Shown: one piece after another, positions 44,274 through 51,980 of the stretch
Layout: each line of letters begins with the position of its first letter
Position numbering within the stretch: the first letter of the stretch is position 1
Assembly (NCBI GenBank): GCA_963825765.1
Contig: CAWGUU010000003.1
Location: 62,001 to 126,000, forward strand
Reading direction: 5' to 3'
Length of the DNA: 64,000 nt
Origin: CAWGUU01 sp963825765
GTDB lineage: Bacteria > Actinomycetota > Acidimicrobiia > Acidimicrobiales > AC-14
Notes under the pieces: generated by a model
The model's database searches: none
What the model was told of the DNA's origin: nothing
The model's input: only the letters and a program-made list of their open reading frames with translations
Translations under genes and position numbers: made by a program

Positions 44274-45154
44274 CGCGGCGGGTGCGCAAGGCCGTCATCC
44301 CGGCCGCCGGGCTCGGCACGCGGTTCCTGCCCGCCACCAAGGCGCAGCCCAAGGAGATGCTGCCCGTCGTCGACAAGCCGGCGATCCAGTACGTGGTCGA
44401 GGAGGCGGTGCGGGCCGGGCTGCGGGACATCCTCATCATCACCGGCCGGGGCAAGCGCTCGGTCGAGGACCACTTCGACCGCTCGTTCGAGCTGGAGTAC
44501 TACCTGGAGGCGGGGGGCAAGTCCGACCAGCTCAAGCAGATGCGGGAGATCGCGGAGATGGCCGACATCCACTACGTCCGCCAGGGCGAGCCCCGGGGCC
44601 TGGGCCACGCGGTGGCGGTGGCCCGCCAGCACGTGGGCGACGAGCCCTTCGCGGTGATCCTCGGCGACGACATCATGGTCGAGACCTCCCCGGTGCTCCA
44701 GGAGATGCTCAGCGTCCACGAGCGCTACGGGCGCTCGGTCGTGGCCCTCAAGGAGTTCGCCCGCCAGGACATCTCGTCCTACGGGTGCGTCCTGCCCGAG
44801 GAGGTGGAGGACGGCCTGGTCCGCATCCTCGGCATCGTGGAGAAGCCCAAGCCCGAGGACGCCCCCTCGAACTTGGCGGTCATGGGCCGCTACGTGTTCA
44901 CCCCGGAGATCTTCGACGCCCTCGACAGGGTCCATCCCGGCGCCGGCGGCGAGATCCAGCTCACCGACGCCATCGCCATCCTGCTCGAGGAGCAGGCGGT
45001 CTACGGGTTCCTCTTCGAGGACGGTCGGTACGACATCGGCGACAAGCTCGACTACCTCCGCGCCACGGTCGAGATGGCCCTCGACCGCGAGGACCTCGGG
45101 CCGCAGTTCCGCCAGTTCCTCGCTCAGCTGGTCCAGCGCAAACGCCTCCTTTGA
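44270..45154 (+). CDS. galU: UTP-glucose-1-phosphate uridylyltransferase
   Basis: Makes UDP-glucose from UTP and glucose-1-phosphate. 294 residues from GTG at 44270, overlapping the upstream stop. Motifs: KAVIPAAGLGTRFLPATKAQ, KEMLPVVDKPAIQYVVEEA, GQEPRGLGHAVAVAR-like QGEPRGLGHAVAVAR, ILGDDIMV, and the catalytic lysine region IVEKPKPEDAPSNLAVMGRY. Length is normal. The stop overlaps the next gene (TTGA). In several actinobacteria galU sits next to the moeA/glp gene, as here. Confidence 0.94.
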   Translation: MTRRVRKAVIPAAGLGTRFLPATKAQPKEMLPVVDKPAIQYVVEEAVRAGLRDILIITGRGKRSVEDHFDRSFELEYYLEAGGKSDQLKQMREIAEMADIHYVRQGEPRGLGHAVAVARQHVGDEPFAVILGDDIMVETSPVLQEMLSVHERYGRSVVALKEFARQDISSYGCVLPEEVEDGLVRILGIVEKPKPEDAPSNLAVMGRYVFTPEIFDALDRVHPGAGGEIQLTDAIAILLEEQAVYGFLFEDGRYDIGDKLDYLRATVEMALDREDLGPQFRQFLAQLVQRKRLL

Positions 45155-46374
45155 TCCCTATCGAAGCAGCCCGCCGGCGCATCCTCGACGCCTGCCTGCC
45201 GCTCGCACCCGTCGTTGTCCCACTGGCCGACGCCCTGGGCCGGGTGCTGGCCGAGCCGGTCGTGGCCGGCCACGACGTGCCCCCCTTCGCCAACACCGCC
45301 ATGGACGGCTACGCCGTGCGGGCGGCGGACACGGCCGGTGCACCGGCCCGCCTCCGCGTGGTCGGCACCCTGTCCGCCGGGTCGGCGCCCGACGTCGAGG
45401 TTGGGCCCGGACAGGCGGTGCGGATCATGACCGGCGCCCCGATACCTCCCGGAGCGGACGCAATCGTCATGGTGGAGCGGACGTCGTCGGCCGACGACGG
45501 CTCGGTGGTCGTGATCGAGGTCGCAGCCTCCCCCGGCGACCACATCCGGCAGGCGGGCGACGACCTGGCGGCCGGCCAGACCGTGTTCGAGCCCGGCGAC
45601 GAGCTGACGCCGGGCCACCTCGGGGTCCTGGCCAGCCTCGGGTTCGAGCAGGTCCGGGTGGTGCCGCCGGCCCGCGTGGGCGTGCTGTCGACGGGCGACG
45701 AGCTGGTGACGGGACCGGCGCCCCTCCAGCCGGGGCAGATCCGCGACTCCAACCGCCCGACGCTGCTGGCTCTGGTCCGGGAGGCGGGCTGCGTGCCCGT
45801 CGACCTGGGCACCGTCGGCGACGACGAGCCCGCCATCCGCAAGGCCATTGAGGACGGGCTGGCCCGCTGCGACGCCCTGGTGACCTCCGGTGGGGTGAGC
45901 GTGGGCGACTTCGACTACGTCAAGGCTGTTCTCGATGACCTCGCGCTCGGGGACCTCGGGCGGATGGACTGGTGGCAGGTTGCGGTCAAGCCGGCCAAGC
46001 CCCTGGCCTTCGGCGTGGTCGGCGGGCGGCCGGTATTCGGGCTGCCCGGGAACCCCGTCTCGTCCATGGTGTCGTTCGAGCTGTTCGCCCGTCCCGCCCT
46101 CCGCCAGATGACGGGCCACGCCCAGCTGCTTCGCCCCGAGGTGGCCGCCGTGGCCGACGAGCCCCTGCGCCGCCGTCCCGACGGCAAGGTCCACCTGGTC
46201 AGGGTGGTCGCCACCCACGGCGACGACGGCCGCCACCACGTCAGGTCCTCCGGCGGTCAGGACTCCCACCTGCTGCGGGCCATGTCCCAGGCCAACGCGC
46301 TGGCCGTCCTTCCCGACGGCACCGGCGTTCATGCCGGGGAAACAGTAAGGACACTCCTGTTGCGTACAGTTTGA
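45151..46374 (+). CDS. moeA: Molybdopterin molybdotransferase MoeA / gephyrin-like Glp
   Basis: 407 residues from TTG at 45151, which overlaps the galU stop (TTGA) and gives the usual family start MIPIEAARRR. All MoeA regions are present: PPFANTAMDGYAVRA, the barrel domain with VRIMTGAPIPPGADAIVMVE, the MoCF domain with STGDELV, DSNRPTLLALV, VTSGGVSVGDFDYVK and FGLPGNPVSSMVSFELF, and the C-terminal domain IV. It inserts molybdate into molybdopterin. In actinobacteria this locus also hosts the gephyrin-like Glp, which binds FtsZ and the membrane receptor GlpR; the GlpR-like gene at 48073 makes that role possible here. Confidence 0.9.
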   Translation: MIPIEAARRRILDACLPLAPVVVPLADALGRVLAEPVVAGHDVPPFANTAMDGYAVRAADTAGAPARLRVVGTLSAGSAPDVEVGPGQAVRIMTGAPIPPGADAIVMVERTSSADDGSVVVIEVAASPGDHIRQAGDDLAAGQTVFEPGDELTPGHLGVLASLGFEQVRVVPPARVGVLSTGDELVTGPAPLQPGQIRDSNRPTLLALVREAGCVPVDLGTVGDDEPAIRKAIEDGLARCDALVTSGGVSVGDFDYVKAVLDDLALGDLGRMDWWQVAVKPAKPLAFGVVGGRPVFGLPGNPVSSMVSFELFARPALRQMTGHAQLLRPEVAAVADEPLRRRPDGKVHLVRVVATHGDDGRHHVRSSGGQDSHLLRAMSQANALAVLPDGTGVHAGETVRTLLLRTV

Positions 46375-46376
46375 CG

Positions 46377-47366
46377 ATGGTCCCGGTGCCTCTCGTCGAT
46401 CCGTACGACCGCACCGTGCGTGACCTGAGGATTTCTGTCACCGACCGCTGCAACTTCCGCTGCCTCTACTGCATGCCCGAGGACGGCATGGAATGGCTCC
46501 CCCGGGAGGAGATCCTCACCTTCGAGGAGATCGAGCGGGTCGCCCGGCTGTGCGTGGAGCGGTTCGGCTTCACGGGCATCCGGCTCACCGGGGGCGAGCC
46601 CACCGTGCGGGCCGGCCTCCCGACGCTCGTCGGGATGCTGTCCCGGCTGCCGGTGGACCTGTCCCTGACCACCAACGGCTTCAGCTTCCCCCTCCTCGCC
46701 GACGACCTGCGGGCCGCCGGCCTCAGCCGGGTGAACATCTCCTGCGACTCCCTTCGGCGGGAGCGGTTCGAGGAGATGACCCGCCGCGACGCCCTGCCGC
46801 AGGTGCTGGCCGGCATAGACGCCGCTCTCGCCGCCGGCTTCGCGCCGGTGAAGGTCAACGCGGTGCTCGTGCGTGGCTTCAACGAGGACGAGGTGGTCGA
46901 CTTCGCCACGTTCGGCCGCGAGCGGGGCGTCGTCATGCGGTTCATCGAGTTCATGCCCCTCGACGCCGACGAGGCGTGGACCGGCGCACAGGTGGTGCCG
47001 ATCGCCGAGATCGTCGCCGCCATCGGTGCCGTCTACCCCCTCGACCCGGTCGAGCCGCGGGGCAGCCAGCCGGCCGAGCGGTTCCGCTACCGGGACGGCA
47101 AAGGCGAGATCGGGGTGGTCCCGAGCGTGACCAAGAGCTTTTGCGGCACCTGCGACAGGGTGCGGCTGACCGCCGACGGGATGTTCCGCAACTGCCTGTT
47201 CGCCACCCACGAGACCGACCTGCGGACCCTTCTGCGGTCGGATGCCAGTGACGACGACCTGGCCGCCGCCATCGTCGCCGACGTCGGCTCCAAGTGGGCG
47301 GGTCACTCGATCGGCCAGGTGCAGTTCGTCCGGCCGGCCCGCAGCATGTCCCGGATCGGCGGCTGA
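46377..47366 (+). CDS. moaA: GTP 3',8-cyclase MoaA
   Basis: Radical-SAM enzyme for the first step of molybdenum cofactor synthesis. 329 residues from ATG at 46377, two bases after the moeA stop. N-terminal [4Fe-4S] motif RISVTDRCNFRCLYCMPEDG (CxxxCxxC), SAM-region IRLTGGEPTVRAGL, and the C-terminal cluster motif FCGTCDRVRLTADGMFRNCL. The protein ends in Ile-Gly-Gly, the Gly-Gly tail needed for activity in MoaA proteins. In the third conserved block, NISCDSLRRERF replaces the more common NVSLDSL. Confidence 0.94.
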   Translation: MVPVPLVDPYDRTVRDLRISVTDRCNFRCLYCMPEDGMEWLPREEILTFEEIERVARLCVERFGFTGIRLTGGEPTVRAGLPTLVGMLSRLPVDLSLTTNGFSFPLLADDLRAAGLSRVNISCDSLRRERFEEMTRRDALPQVLAGIDAALAAGFAPVKVNAVLVRGFNEDEVVDFATFGRERGVVMRFIEFMPLDADEAWTGAQVVPIAEIVAAIGAVYPLDPVEPRGSQPAERFRYRDGKGEIGVVPSVTKSFCGTCDRVRLTADGMFRNCLFATHETDLRTLLRSDASDDDLAAAIVADVGSKWAGHSIGQVQFVRPARSMSRIGG

Positions 47367-47414
47367 CACAGCGGGCCCCGGGGCCCGGGCAGCCATGCCT
47401 TAGACTGCGCGGCG

Positions 47415-47909
47415 ATGACCGACCGCGGCCTGACCCATCTCGACCCCCTGGGGCGGGCCCGCATGGTCGACGTCACCCCCAAGGAGGCCACCCACCGCCG
47501 GGCCCTGGCCCGGTGCAAGGTGATCATGCACGCCGACACCACCTCGTTGGTGGCGAGCAACGCCATCACCAAGGGCGACGTGCTGGCGGTGGCCCGGGTG
47601 GCGGGAATCCAGGCCGCCAAGCAGACCCCGAGCCTCATCCCCCTCTGCCATCCGCTCCTGGTCGGCTCGGTCTTCGTGAACTTCAACATCGGCGACGACC
47701 ACGTCGAGGTCGAGGCCCAGGTTGAGACCGTCGACCGCACCGGTGTGGAGATGGAAGCCCTCACCGCCTGCGCCGTCGCCGCCCTCACGATCTACGACAT
47801 GTGCAAGTCGGTCGACCGCTCGATGTCCATCGGCGAGCTCACGCTCTGGGAGAAGACCGGCGGCCGCTCGGGCATCTACCGGCGGACTCCGGCCGAGGAG
47901 GATACCTGA
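47415..47909 (+). CDS. moaC: Cyclic pyranopterin monophosphate synthase MoaC
   Basis: 164 residues from ATG at 47415. Acts right after MoaA to form cyclic pyranopterin monophosphate. Motifs: ARMVDVTPKEATHRRALA, QAAKQTPSLIPLCHPLLV, TGVEMEALTACAVAALTIYDM and CKSVDRSMSIGE with the catalytic Lys/Asp region. Normal length. It forms a cofactor block with moeA and moaA; no moaD/E/B was seen nearby. Confidence 0.95.
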   Translation: MTDRGLTHLDPLGRARMVDVTPKEATHRRALARCKVIMHADTTSLVASNAITKGDVLAVARVAGIQAAKQTPSLIPLCHPLLVGSVFVNFNIGDDHVEVEAQVETVDRTGVEMEALTACAVAALTIYDMCKSVDRSMSIGELTLWEKTGGRSGIYRRTPAEEDT

Positions 47910-48072
47910 TCGCCGCCACCACGGCCTTCCCCACGCCCGTCGCGTCCATGTGTCGTTTGCCACGCGCGGTGGTCGGCTGGTAGGAAGTACCCCGGCGGAC
48001 ACACGTGCAGCATCCGCGTTTCGCTGACTGTGGCGAGCTACGGTCCCTCGAGGTAAAGGACGGTCGAGGAGC

Positions 48073-48642
48073 GTGACCTTGGTTTTATTGGTCCTCGCAG
48101 CGGTTTGGGCTGCAGTACTCATTCCTCCCGCCCTCCGTAGGCGGACGGAGGGGCGACCGAGTGACTCCATCAGTCACTTCCGCCGGCAGCTGGCGGTTCT
48201 CCGCCGCACCGGCCCCAGGTCGAGCCGAGTCGGTGCGAACGATCATTGGTCTCCTCCCTACGTCGCCCCGCCGCAGCTGGCCAGCGTCAGTCACCTCGCC
48301 ACCGCCCGCGCCCGCCGCACCGCCGGCCCGATGGGCCCTGCCGCCCGCCCCCGCACCTCGGCCGCCCGCAACCGCACCCTCCGCCGCCGTCGTGACGTCT
48401 TCACCATCCTGCTCGCCGTCGCCGCCGGCACCCTGGTGCTCGGCCTCCTCCCCCCGCTGCGGGTGCTGTGGATGGTCCACATCATCACCGACGTCCTGCT
48501 GATCGCCTACGTGGCCCTGCTCATCCAGCAGCGCAACTCCGCCGCGGCTCGCGACATCAACGTTCGTTTCCTGCCGAACACCGGCTTCGACCCCTCGCTG
48601 ATGCCGGGTGAGCCGGCCATGCTGAGGCGGTCGGCGAACTAG
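48073..48642 (+). CDS. GlpR/SepX-like divisome membrane protein
   Basis: 189 residues from GTG at 48073. An N-terminal membrane helix (VLLVLAAVWAAVLIPPALRR) is followed by SDSISHFRRQLAVL, a basic disordered linker (residues about 45-110), two more membrane segments (VFTILLAVAAGTLVLGLL, VLWMVHIITDVLLIAYVALL) and a short tail. This matches SepX/GlpR, the actinobacterial membrane receptor that recruits gephyrin-like Glp to FtsZ at the septum. The assignment rests on topology, the RR...S-x-FRRQL region after the first helix, and position near moeA/glp. Two extra C-terminal helices fit the family. Confidence 0.7.
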   Translation: MTLVLLVLAAVWAAVLIPPALRRRTEGRPSDSISHFRRQLAVLRRTGPRSSRVGANDHWSPPYVAPPQLASVSHLATARARRTAGPMGPAARPRTSAARNRTLRRRRDVFTILLAVAAGTLVLGLLPPLRVLWMVHIITDVLLIAYVALLIQQRNSAAARDINVRFLPNTGFDPSLMPGEPAMLRRSAN

Positions 48643-48715
48643 CTGGACGACTGACCGGCCCGGCGCGGATCCGCACCGATCTGGCTGGCCCGTCTGTGAC
48701 CCGCGACCCCTGGCT

Positions 48716-49360
48716 GTGACCTTGGATCGCGGCCCAGAGCTCGCCGCCATCGGCGACGACGTCCGCCGCCACCTCGGTGCCGCCTCCGGCGCCCGCGAGG
48801 TCGCCATTCCCGCCTGCCGGCGCACCATCCAGGCCTGCAGCAAGTCCATCCGTGCCGTCCACCGCCGCGACCCCGCCAACGCCGGCCGCCTGGCCGACGA
48901 GGCTGCCGCCTTCCTGCGGGAGGCCCAGGAGGCGCTGAAGCCGCATCCGGCGCTGGCCGCCAGCGGGCCGCTGCACGACGCCGAGAAGGAGTACGCCGAG
49001 GCCCGACTCACCGCCGCCCTCGTCGACGACGCGCCCCTACCGACCTGGCTCGACCTGGGCGTCACCGCATCCGCGTGGCTGGGCGGGCTGGCCGAGGCGG
49101 CCAGCGAGCTGCGCCGCCACCTGCTCGATCGGCTGCGCACCGGAGAGCTGGCCAAGGCCGAGGCTTTCCTCGACGCCATGGACGAGGCCTACGGCCTGTT
49201 GATCACCGTCGACTACCCCGACGCCGTCACCGGCGGCCTCCGCCGGTCCACCGACGCCCTGCGGGCGGTGTTGGAGCGGACACGGGGCGACATGACGACG
49301 ACAGTGCTGCAAACCAGGCTGCAACGGGCCCTCGAACAGAGGTTCCCCGAGGCGCCCTGA
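48716..49360 (+). CDS. Translin-family protein
   Basis: 214 residues from GTG at 48716, almost all helical. The C-terminal region LLDRLRTGELAKAEAFLDAMDEAYG, TVDYPDAVTGGLRRSTDALRA and VLERTRGDMTTTVLQTRLQRAL matches the translin family (acidic E-x-F-L-x-x-M-D-E, then DYP and the GLRRxxD motif), which binds single-stranded nucleic acid and, with TRAX, acts as an RNase. The family is common in eukaryotes and archaea and less so in bacteria. Residues E, E and D of the TRAX-type RNase site cannot be placed confidently. Confidence 0.72.
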   Translation: MTLDRGPELAAIGDDVRRHLGAASGAREVAIPACRRTIQACSKSIRAVHRRDPANAGRLADEAAAFLREAQEALKPHPALAASGPLHDAEKEYAEARLTAALVDDAPLPTWLDLGVTASAWLGGLAEAASELRRHLLDRLRTGELAKAEAFLDAMDEAYGLLITVDYPDAVTGGLRRSTDALRAVLERTRGDMTTTVLQTRLQRALEQRFPEAP

Positions 49361-49377
49361 CCCCATCAACTACGGCG

Positions 49378-50670
49378 ATGCAGCGAGCCTGGACCCTTCG
49401 CAGTTCGGAGCGGACGCCCGCGGTCGTCGAGCAGCCCGCGGTCGTCGAGCCGTCAGCGGCCCCACAGTCCGAGCCCTCCCAACCGCTCGGGACGACCGGG
49501 ACGACGGGATGGTGGCGGATCCCGGATCGCTGGTTCGCCGTCGTCGTGTTCGGAGGAACGGCCGCGGCGATCATTGCCGTCTCGGTGTTCGCCTTCGTGG
49601 CGTGGGGCGTCCCGCGCCCTCGAGCGAGGCCGTTCGCCCCGCCGCCCGACCATTTCCGGTGGCTGCAGGCGTGGAGCTGGTGGGACGGGGCCTGGTACGT
49701 CGGGATCGCCCGCGACGGCTACTACTTCGTACCCCGCGGCCAATCGTCGGTGGCGTTCTTCCCCGCCTACCCGCTGACGGCGCGGGCTGTCGCCGTCGTC
49801 GTGGGCAACCAGCTCGGGGCCGCGGTGCTCGTGACGATCGGCTGCGGATTCGCCGCCACCACGTTCTTCCACCGATGGTGCCTGCGATGGCTCGATCCGA
49901 CCCAGGCTCGGTACGCCGTGGTCAGCCTGGTCCTCTATCCCTGCGCGTTCTACCTGATGGGAGCGGTCTACGCCGAAGCCCTGTTCCTCGCCGCCGCCGT
50001 CGGCGCCTTCCTGCTCCTGGAGGACGACCGGCCGGTGGCCGCCGGCCTGGCGGCCGCGCTGGCCAGCGCCACCCGGCCGTTAGGAATCGCCGTGGCGATC
50101 GGCCTCTGGCTCCGGGCCGGCGAGCTCGGCTACTTCGCGCGCGGCAGTCTCTCCGGCGCTGCCGCCCGCCGGTGGCTCCGGACGGCCGGGCTCCTGCTGG
50201 CTCCCGCGGGCCTTGTCGCCTTCTGCGCCTACCTGGCACTGGACTTCGGAAATCCGCTCGCCTTCGTCCAGGCCGAGTACGGCTGGGGCCAGTCGCCCAG
50301 GTGGTCGACGTGGTTCAAGGTCTCGTGGTTCCGTTCGATGGCCCGGCACCCGTGGTGGAACGCAGGCCACGCCCATCTCGTCGGCCACGCCGCCATCACC
50401 GTGCTGGCGATCTGCCTGCTCCCGGCGGTCTTCTCCCGGTTCGGCCGGGCTTATGGCGTGTACGCGGCGGTGATCGTCGTCGGAGCCGCCGTCGCCACCA
50501 AGGACTTCATCGGGATGGGCCGGTACGTGATGGTCGCCTTTCCCTGCTTCGCCGTCGTGGGAGCGGCGGCGTCCCGGCGCCCGGTGGCGGGCAAGGTCGG
50601 GCTGGCGGCGAGCAGTTGCCTGCTCGTCACGCTCGCAGGCCTCCACGCGCGCGGCCTTCTCATCTCCTAG
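49378..50670 (+). CDS. PIG-V-like polytopic mannosyltransferase
   Basis: 430 residues from ATG at 49378, 17 bases after the translin stop. A Ser/Pro/Thr-rich cytoplasmic N-terminus (about 45 residues) is followed by about ten membrane helices. The first outer loop holds WSWWDGAWYVGIARDGY, the W-D-x-x-W-Y motif of GT-C enzymes of the PIG-V/DUF2029 type. Later SVAFFPAYPL, EALFLAAAVGAFLLLED and SATRPLGIAVAIG also fit. It should use a polyprenyl-phosphate sugar to glycosylate a lipid or protein on the outer face. Acceptor unknown. Confidence 0.8.
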   Translation: MQRAWTLRSSERTPAVVEQPAVVEPSAAPQSEPSQPLGTTGTTGWWRIPDRWFAVVVFGGTAAAIIAVSVFAFVAWGVPRPRARPFAPPPDHFRWLQAWSWWDGAWYVGIARDGYYFVPRGQSSVAFFPAYPLTARAVAVVVGNQLGAAVLVTIGCGFAATTFFHRWCLRWLDPTQARYAVVSLVLYPCAFYLMGAVYAEALFLAAAVGAFLLLEDDRPVAAGLAAALASATRPLGIAVAIGLWLRAGELGYFARGSLSGAAARRWLRTAGLLLAPAGLVAFCAYLALDFGNPLAFVQAEYGWGQSPRWSTWFKVSWFRSMARHPWWNAGHAHLVGHAAITVLAICLLPAVFSRFGRAYGVYAAVIVVGAAVATKDFIGMGRYVMVAFPCFAVVGAAASRRPVAGKVGLAASSCLLVTLAGLHARGLLIS

Positions 50671-50732
50671 TCTCCCGGGCGGGCCCAGGGTGCCTACGAC
50701 CGCCGGCACCGCCGCTAACCTGACAAGGCCCC

Positions 50733-50805
50733 GGGGGTGTAGCTCAGCTGGTAGAGCGCCACGTTCGCAACGTGGAAGTCGGCGGTTCGAGTCCGCTCAC
50801 CTCCA
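50733..50805 (+). tRNA. tRNA-Ala (anticodon CGC)
   Basis: 73-base cloverleaf. The acceptor stem GGGGGTG pairs with CACCTCC with a G3:U70 wobble, the alanine identity element. D-arm GCTCAGCTGGTAGAGC, anticodon stem CCACG/CGTGG with loop TTCGCAA (anticodon CGC at 50766-50768), T-arm GGCGGTTCGAGTCCGC. The 3' CCA is not encoded: CCC follows the discriminator A at 50805. An accessory region begins right after it. Confidence 0.95.
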
Positions 50806-50830
50806 CCCCTATAAGTGCAGGTCAGAGGGG

Positions 50831-51073
50831 GTGTCTACTGTCGAGTGCCCGAGCCGCTTCTGCGGTCGGCGGGTGATCCTGGCCGAGGCTGACATCGAGT
50901 CGTATCTCGAAGCCAACCGCGAGGAGCACTCGCCCGGCTTCGCGTCGGCCGGACTCCAAGCCCGCCGCGACGAAGTCCCAAGCGTCAGGCAGCCAGAGAG
51001 GGGTAGTTCCGGACGAGGACGATGGCCTCCGTCTGACGCGCCTCACCGGCGATCCGAAGAAGTTCGGCGGTGA
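50831..51073 (+). pseudogene. Excisionase/MerR-type HTH remnant next to tRNA-Ala
   Basis: The segment GRRVILAEADIESYLEANREE (50868-50930) looks like the C-terminal end of an excisionase-type helix-turn-helix domain (typically ...R-V-x-x-x-D-x-x-x-Y-L-E-x-N/R). The upstream helices are missing: the frame runs back into the tRNA gene. Downstream (SVRQPERGSSGRG onward) it is antisense to the zinc-finger gene and probably not protein. It reads as a leftover of an element integrated at the tRNA 3' end. Confidence 0.45.
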
Positions 51074-51218
51074 CGTCCTCGGCCACGTATGCCTCACCAC
51101 AGTTCTTGCACACCTCGGCGGGAACCTCGTTGACGACCAAGGTCCGGCCATCCCGGTCGAACGTCACCGTGGTAGTTCCCGGGCTGGTGTCACCGTTGCG
51201 GCAGACGATGCAGTTCAT
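50985..51218 (-). CDS. YgiT-type zinc-finger protein (putative antitoxin)
   Basis: 77 residues from ATG at 51218. Two zinc-binding pairs, MNCIVCRNGD and EVCKNCGEAYVAEDV, frame a strand region TTVTFDRDGRTLVVNEVPAE, the MqsA/YgiT N-terminal pattern. The C-terminus VTAELLRIAGEARQ is helical, and no HTH domain is attached. Its ATG overlaps the stop of the upstream gene (ATGA at 51215-51218), the gene order of toxin-antitoxin pairs such as DUF4258/YgiT. Antitoxin function is inferred. Confidence 0.75.
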   Translation of the reverse strand: MNCIVCRNGDTSPGTTTVTFDRDGRTLVVNEVPAEVCKNCGEAYVAEDVTAELLRIAGEARQTEAIVLVRNYPSLAA

Positions 51219-51484
51219 CGGCTCTTCTTCCTGCGTCTCCTGAAGTCGGGCTCCCAAAGCGCGGGATCGGGCGGGTACGCGGTCTCGACCACGATCTCGT
51301 CGTCGATGTTGTCACGAACCGCGACGTGGAGTGCCCTAACCGACACGTGCCAAGCACGAGTGGTGACGGGTAGAACCGGTCGTCGGGTCTCGATGCGCCG
51401 AAACTCCTCCTGCGCCCAGCGCTGGAACCAGTACGGGCTGGGTCGCGGGGAGGGTGGGACGCCTTGGAGGCGACAGGCGGCCAC
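51215..51484 (-). CDS. Small basic protein, putative toxin partner
   Basis: The frame ends at 51215 overlapping the zinc-finger gene; GTG at 51484 gives 89 residues, though the start is unsure. The sequence is basic with RWAQEEFRRIETRRPVLPVTT, HVSVRALHVAVRDNIDDEI, VVETAYPPDPALWEPDF and a terminal RRRRKKSR. I do not recognise a family: it lacks the clear H-x-x-x-R pattern of DUF4258 toxins, and VETAYPP recalls small RNase-type toxins. It may be an intact divergent toxin or a truncated one; the upstream frame stays open to 51766 but looks noncoding there. Confidence 0.42.
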   Translation of the reverse strand: MAACRLQGVPPSPRPSPYWFQRWAQEEFRRIETRRPVLPVTTRAWHVSVRALHVAVRDNIDDEIVVETAYPPDPALWEPDFRRRRKKSR

Positions 51485-51558
51485 TATGGAGGCATTCCGC
51501 GCCGCGTCCCAGGGCCTGTCGCCGCGGTGCTGACCCAGAACGCACTGTCTGGGCAGCT

Positions 51559-51975
51559 CTAGCCCACTCGAGCCTGGTCCAGCGCCTCGCACGCCAGGGT
51601 GTTGCCCAGCACGATGGCGCCGAGCTCGGGAACCTTGGGGCCATAGATGGCAACGAGCGTGCTCCGGTTGACGAGCAGCACGGGTGAGGTCGGATCGACC
51701 CTTCCATTTCGGCCGAAGAGGTGGCCCCTGAGCATCAGCCACCCGGCGTGCCAGAAGATCGACCACGCGTTCGGGAGCTCACGCCCAAGGGGGGACGCCC
51801 CAGTACCCCGCCCCAGCGCGAGGGATAGGCGGGCCTCCTCGATCACCGCCTCCGCAGCGGCGTCGTCGGGGTGGAAGACGTAGATGAGCTCGTCGCGCGG
51901 GATGGCGCTCCTCAGATCCAGCGCTGTGGCCGGGTACTCGGCCAAACCGGCGTCGATTGCGTGAAGCGGATGCAT
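51559..51975 (-). CDS. Hypothetical protein, 138 residues
   Basis: Read leftward from ATG at 51975. No recognised domain. Features: MHPLHAIDAGLAEYPATALDL, ELIYVFHPDDAAAEAVIEEARL, PNAWSIFWHAGWLMLRGHLFG and VLLVNRSTLVAIYGPK, a mixed alpha/beta composition with no signal peptide. It starts five bases after the stop of the HTH gene upstream, so the two form an operon. In an accessory region such a pair could be regulatory or toxin-antitoxin-like; there is no direct evidence. Confidence 0.6.
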   Translation of the reverse strand: MHPLHAIDAGLAEYPATALDLRSAIPRDELIYVFHPDDAAAEAVIEEARLSLALGRGTGASPLGRELPNAWSIFWHAGWLMLRGHLFGRNGRVDPTSPVLLVNRSTLVAIYGPKVPELGAIVLGNTLACEALDQARVG

Positions 51976-51980
51976 GCTGG

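Noticed and set aside
43894..45150. An N-terminal extension of about 419 residues in front of MoeA
   Set aside because: It is the out-of-frame shadow of the diguanylate cyclase and galU. The TTG at 45151 gives the normal MoeA start.
48085..49179. A 364-residue Ser/Arg-rich frame antisense to the GlpR-like and translin genes
   Set aside because: Typical high-GC antisense shadow; the sense strand carries recognisable proteins.
50690..51073. A 127-residue protein reading through tRNA-Ala
   Set aside because: The first part is the tRNA gene. Only the downstream segment resembles an excisionase tail and is listed as a remnant.
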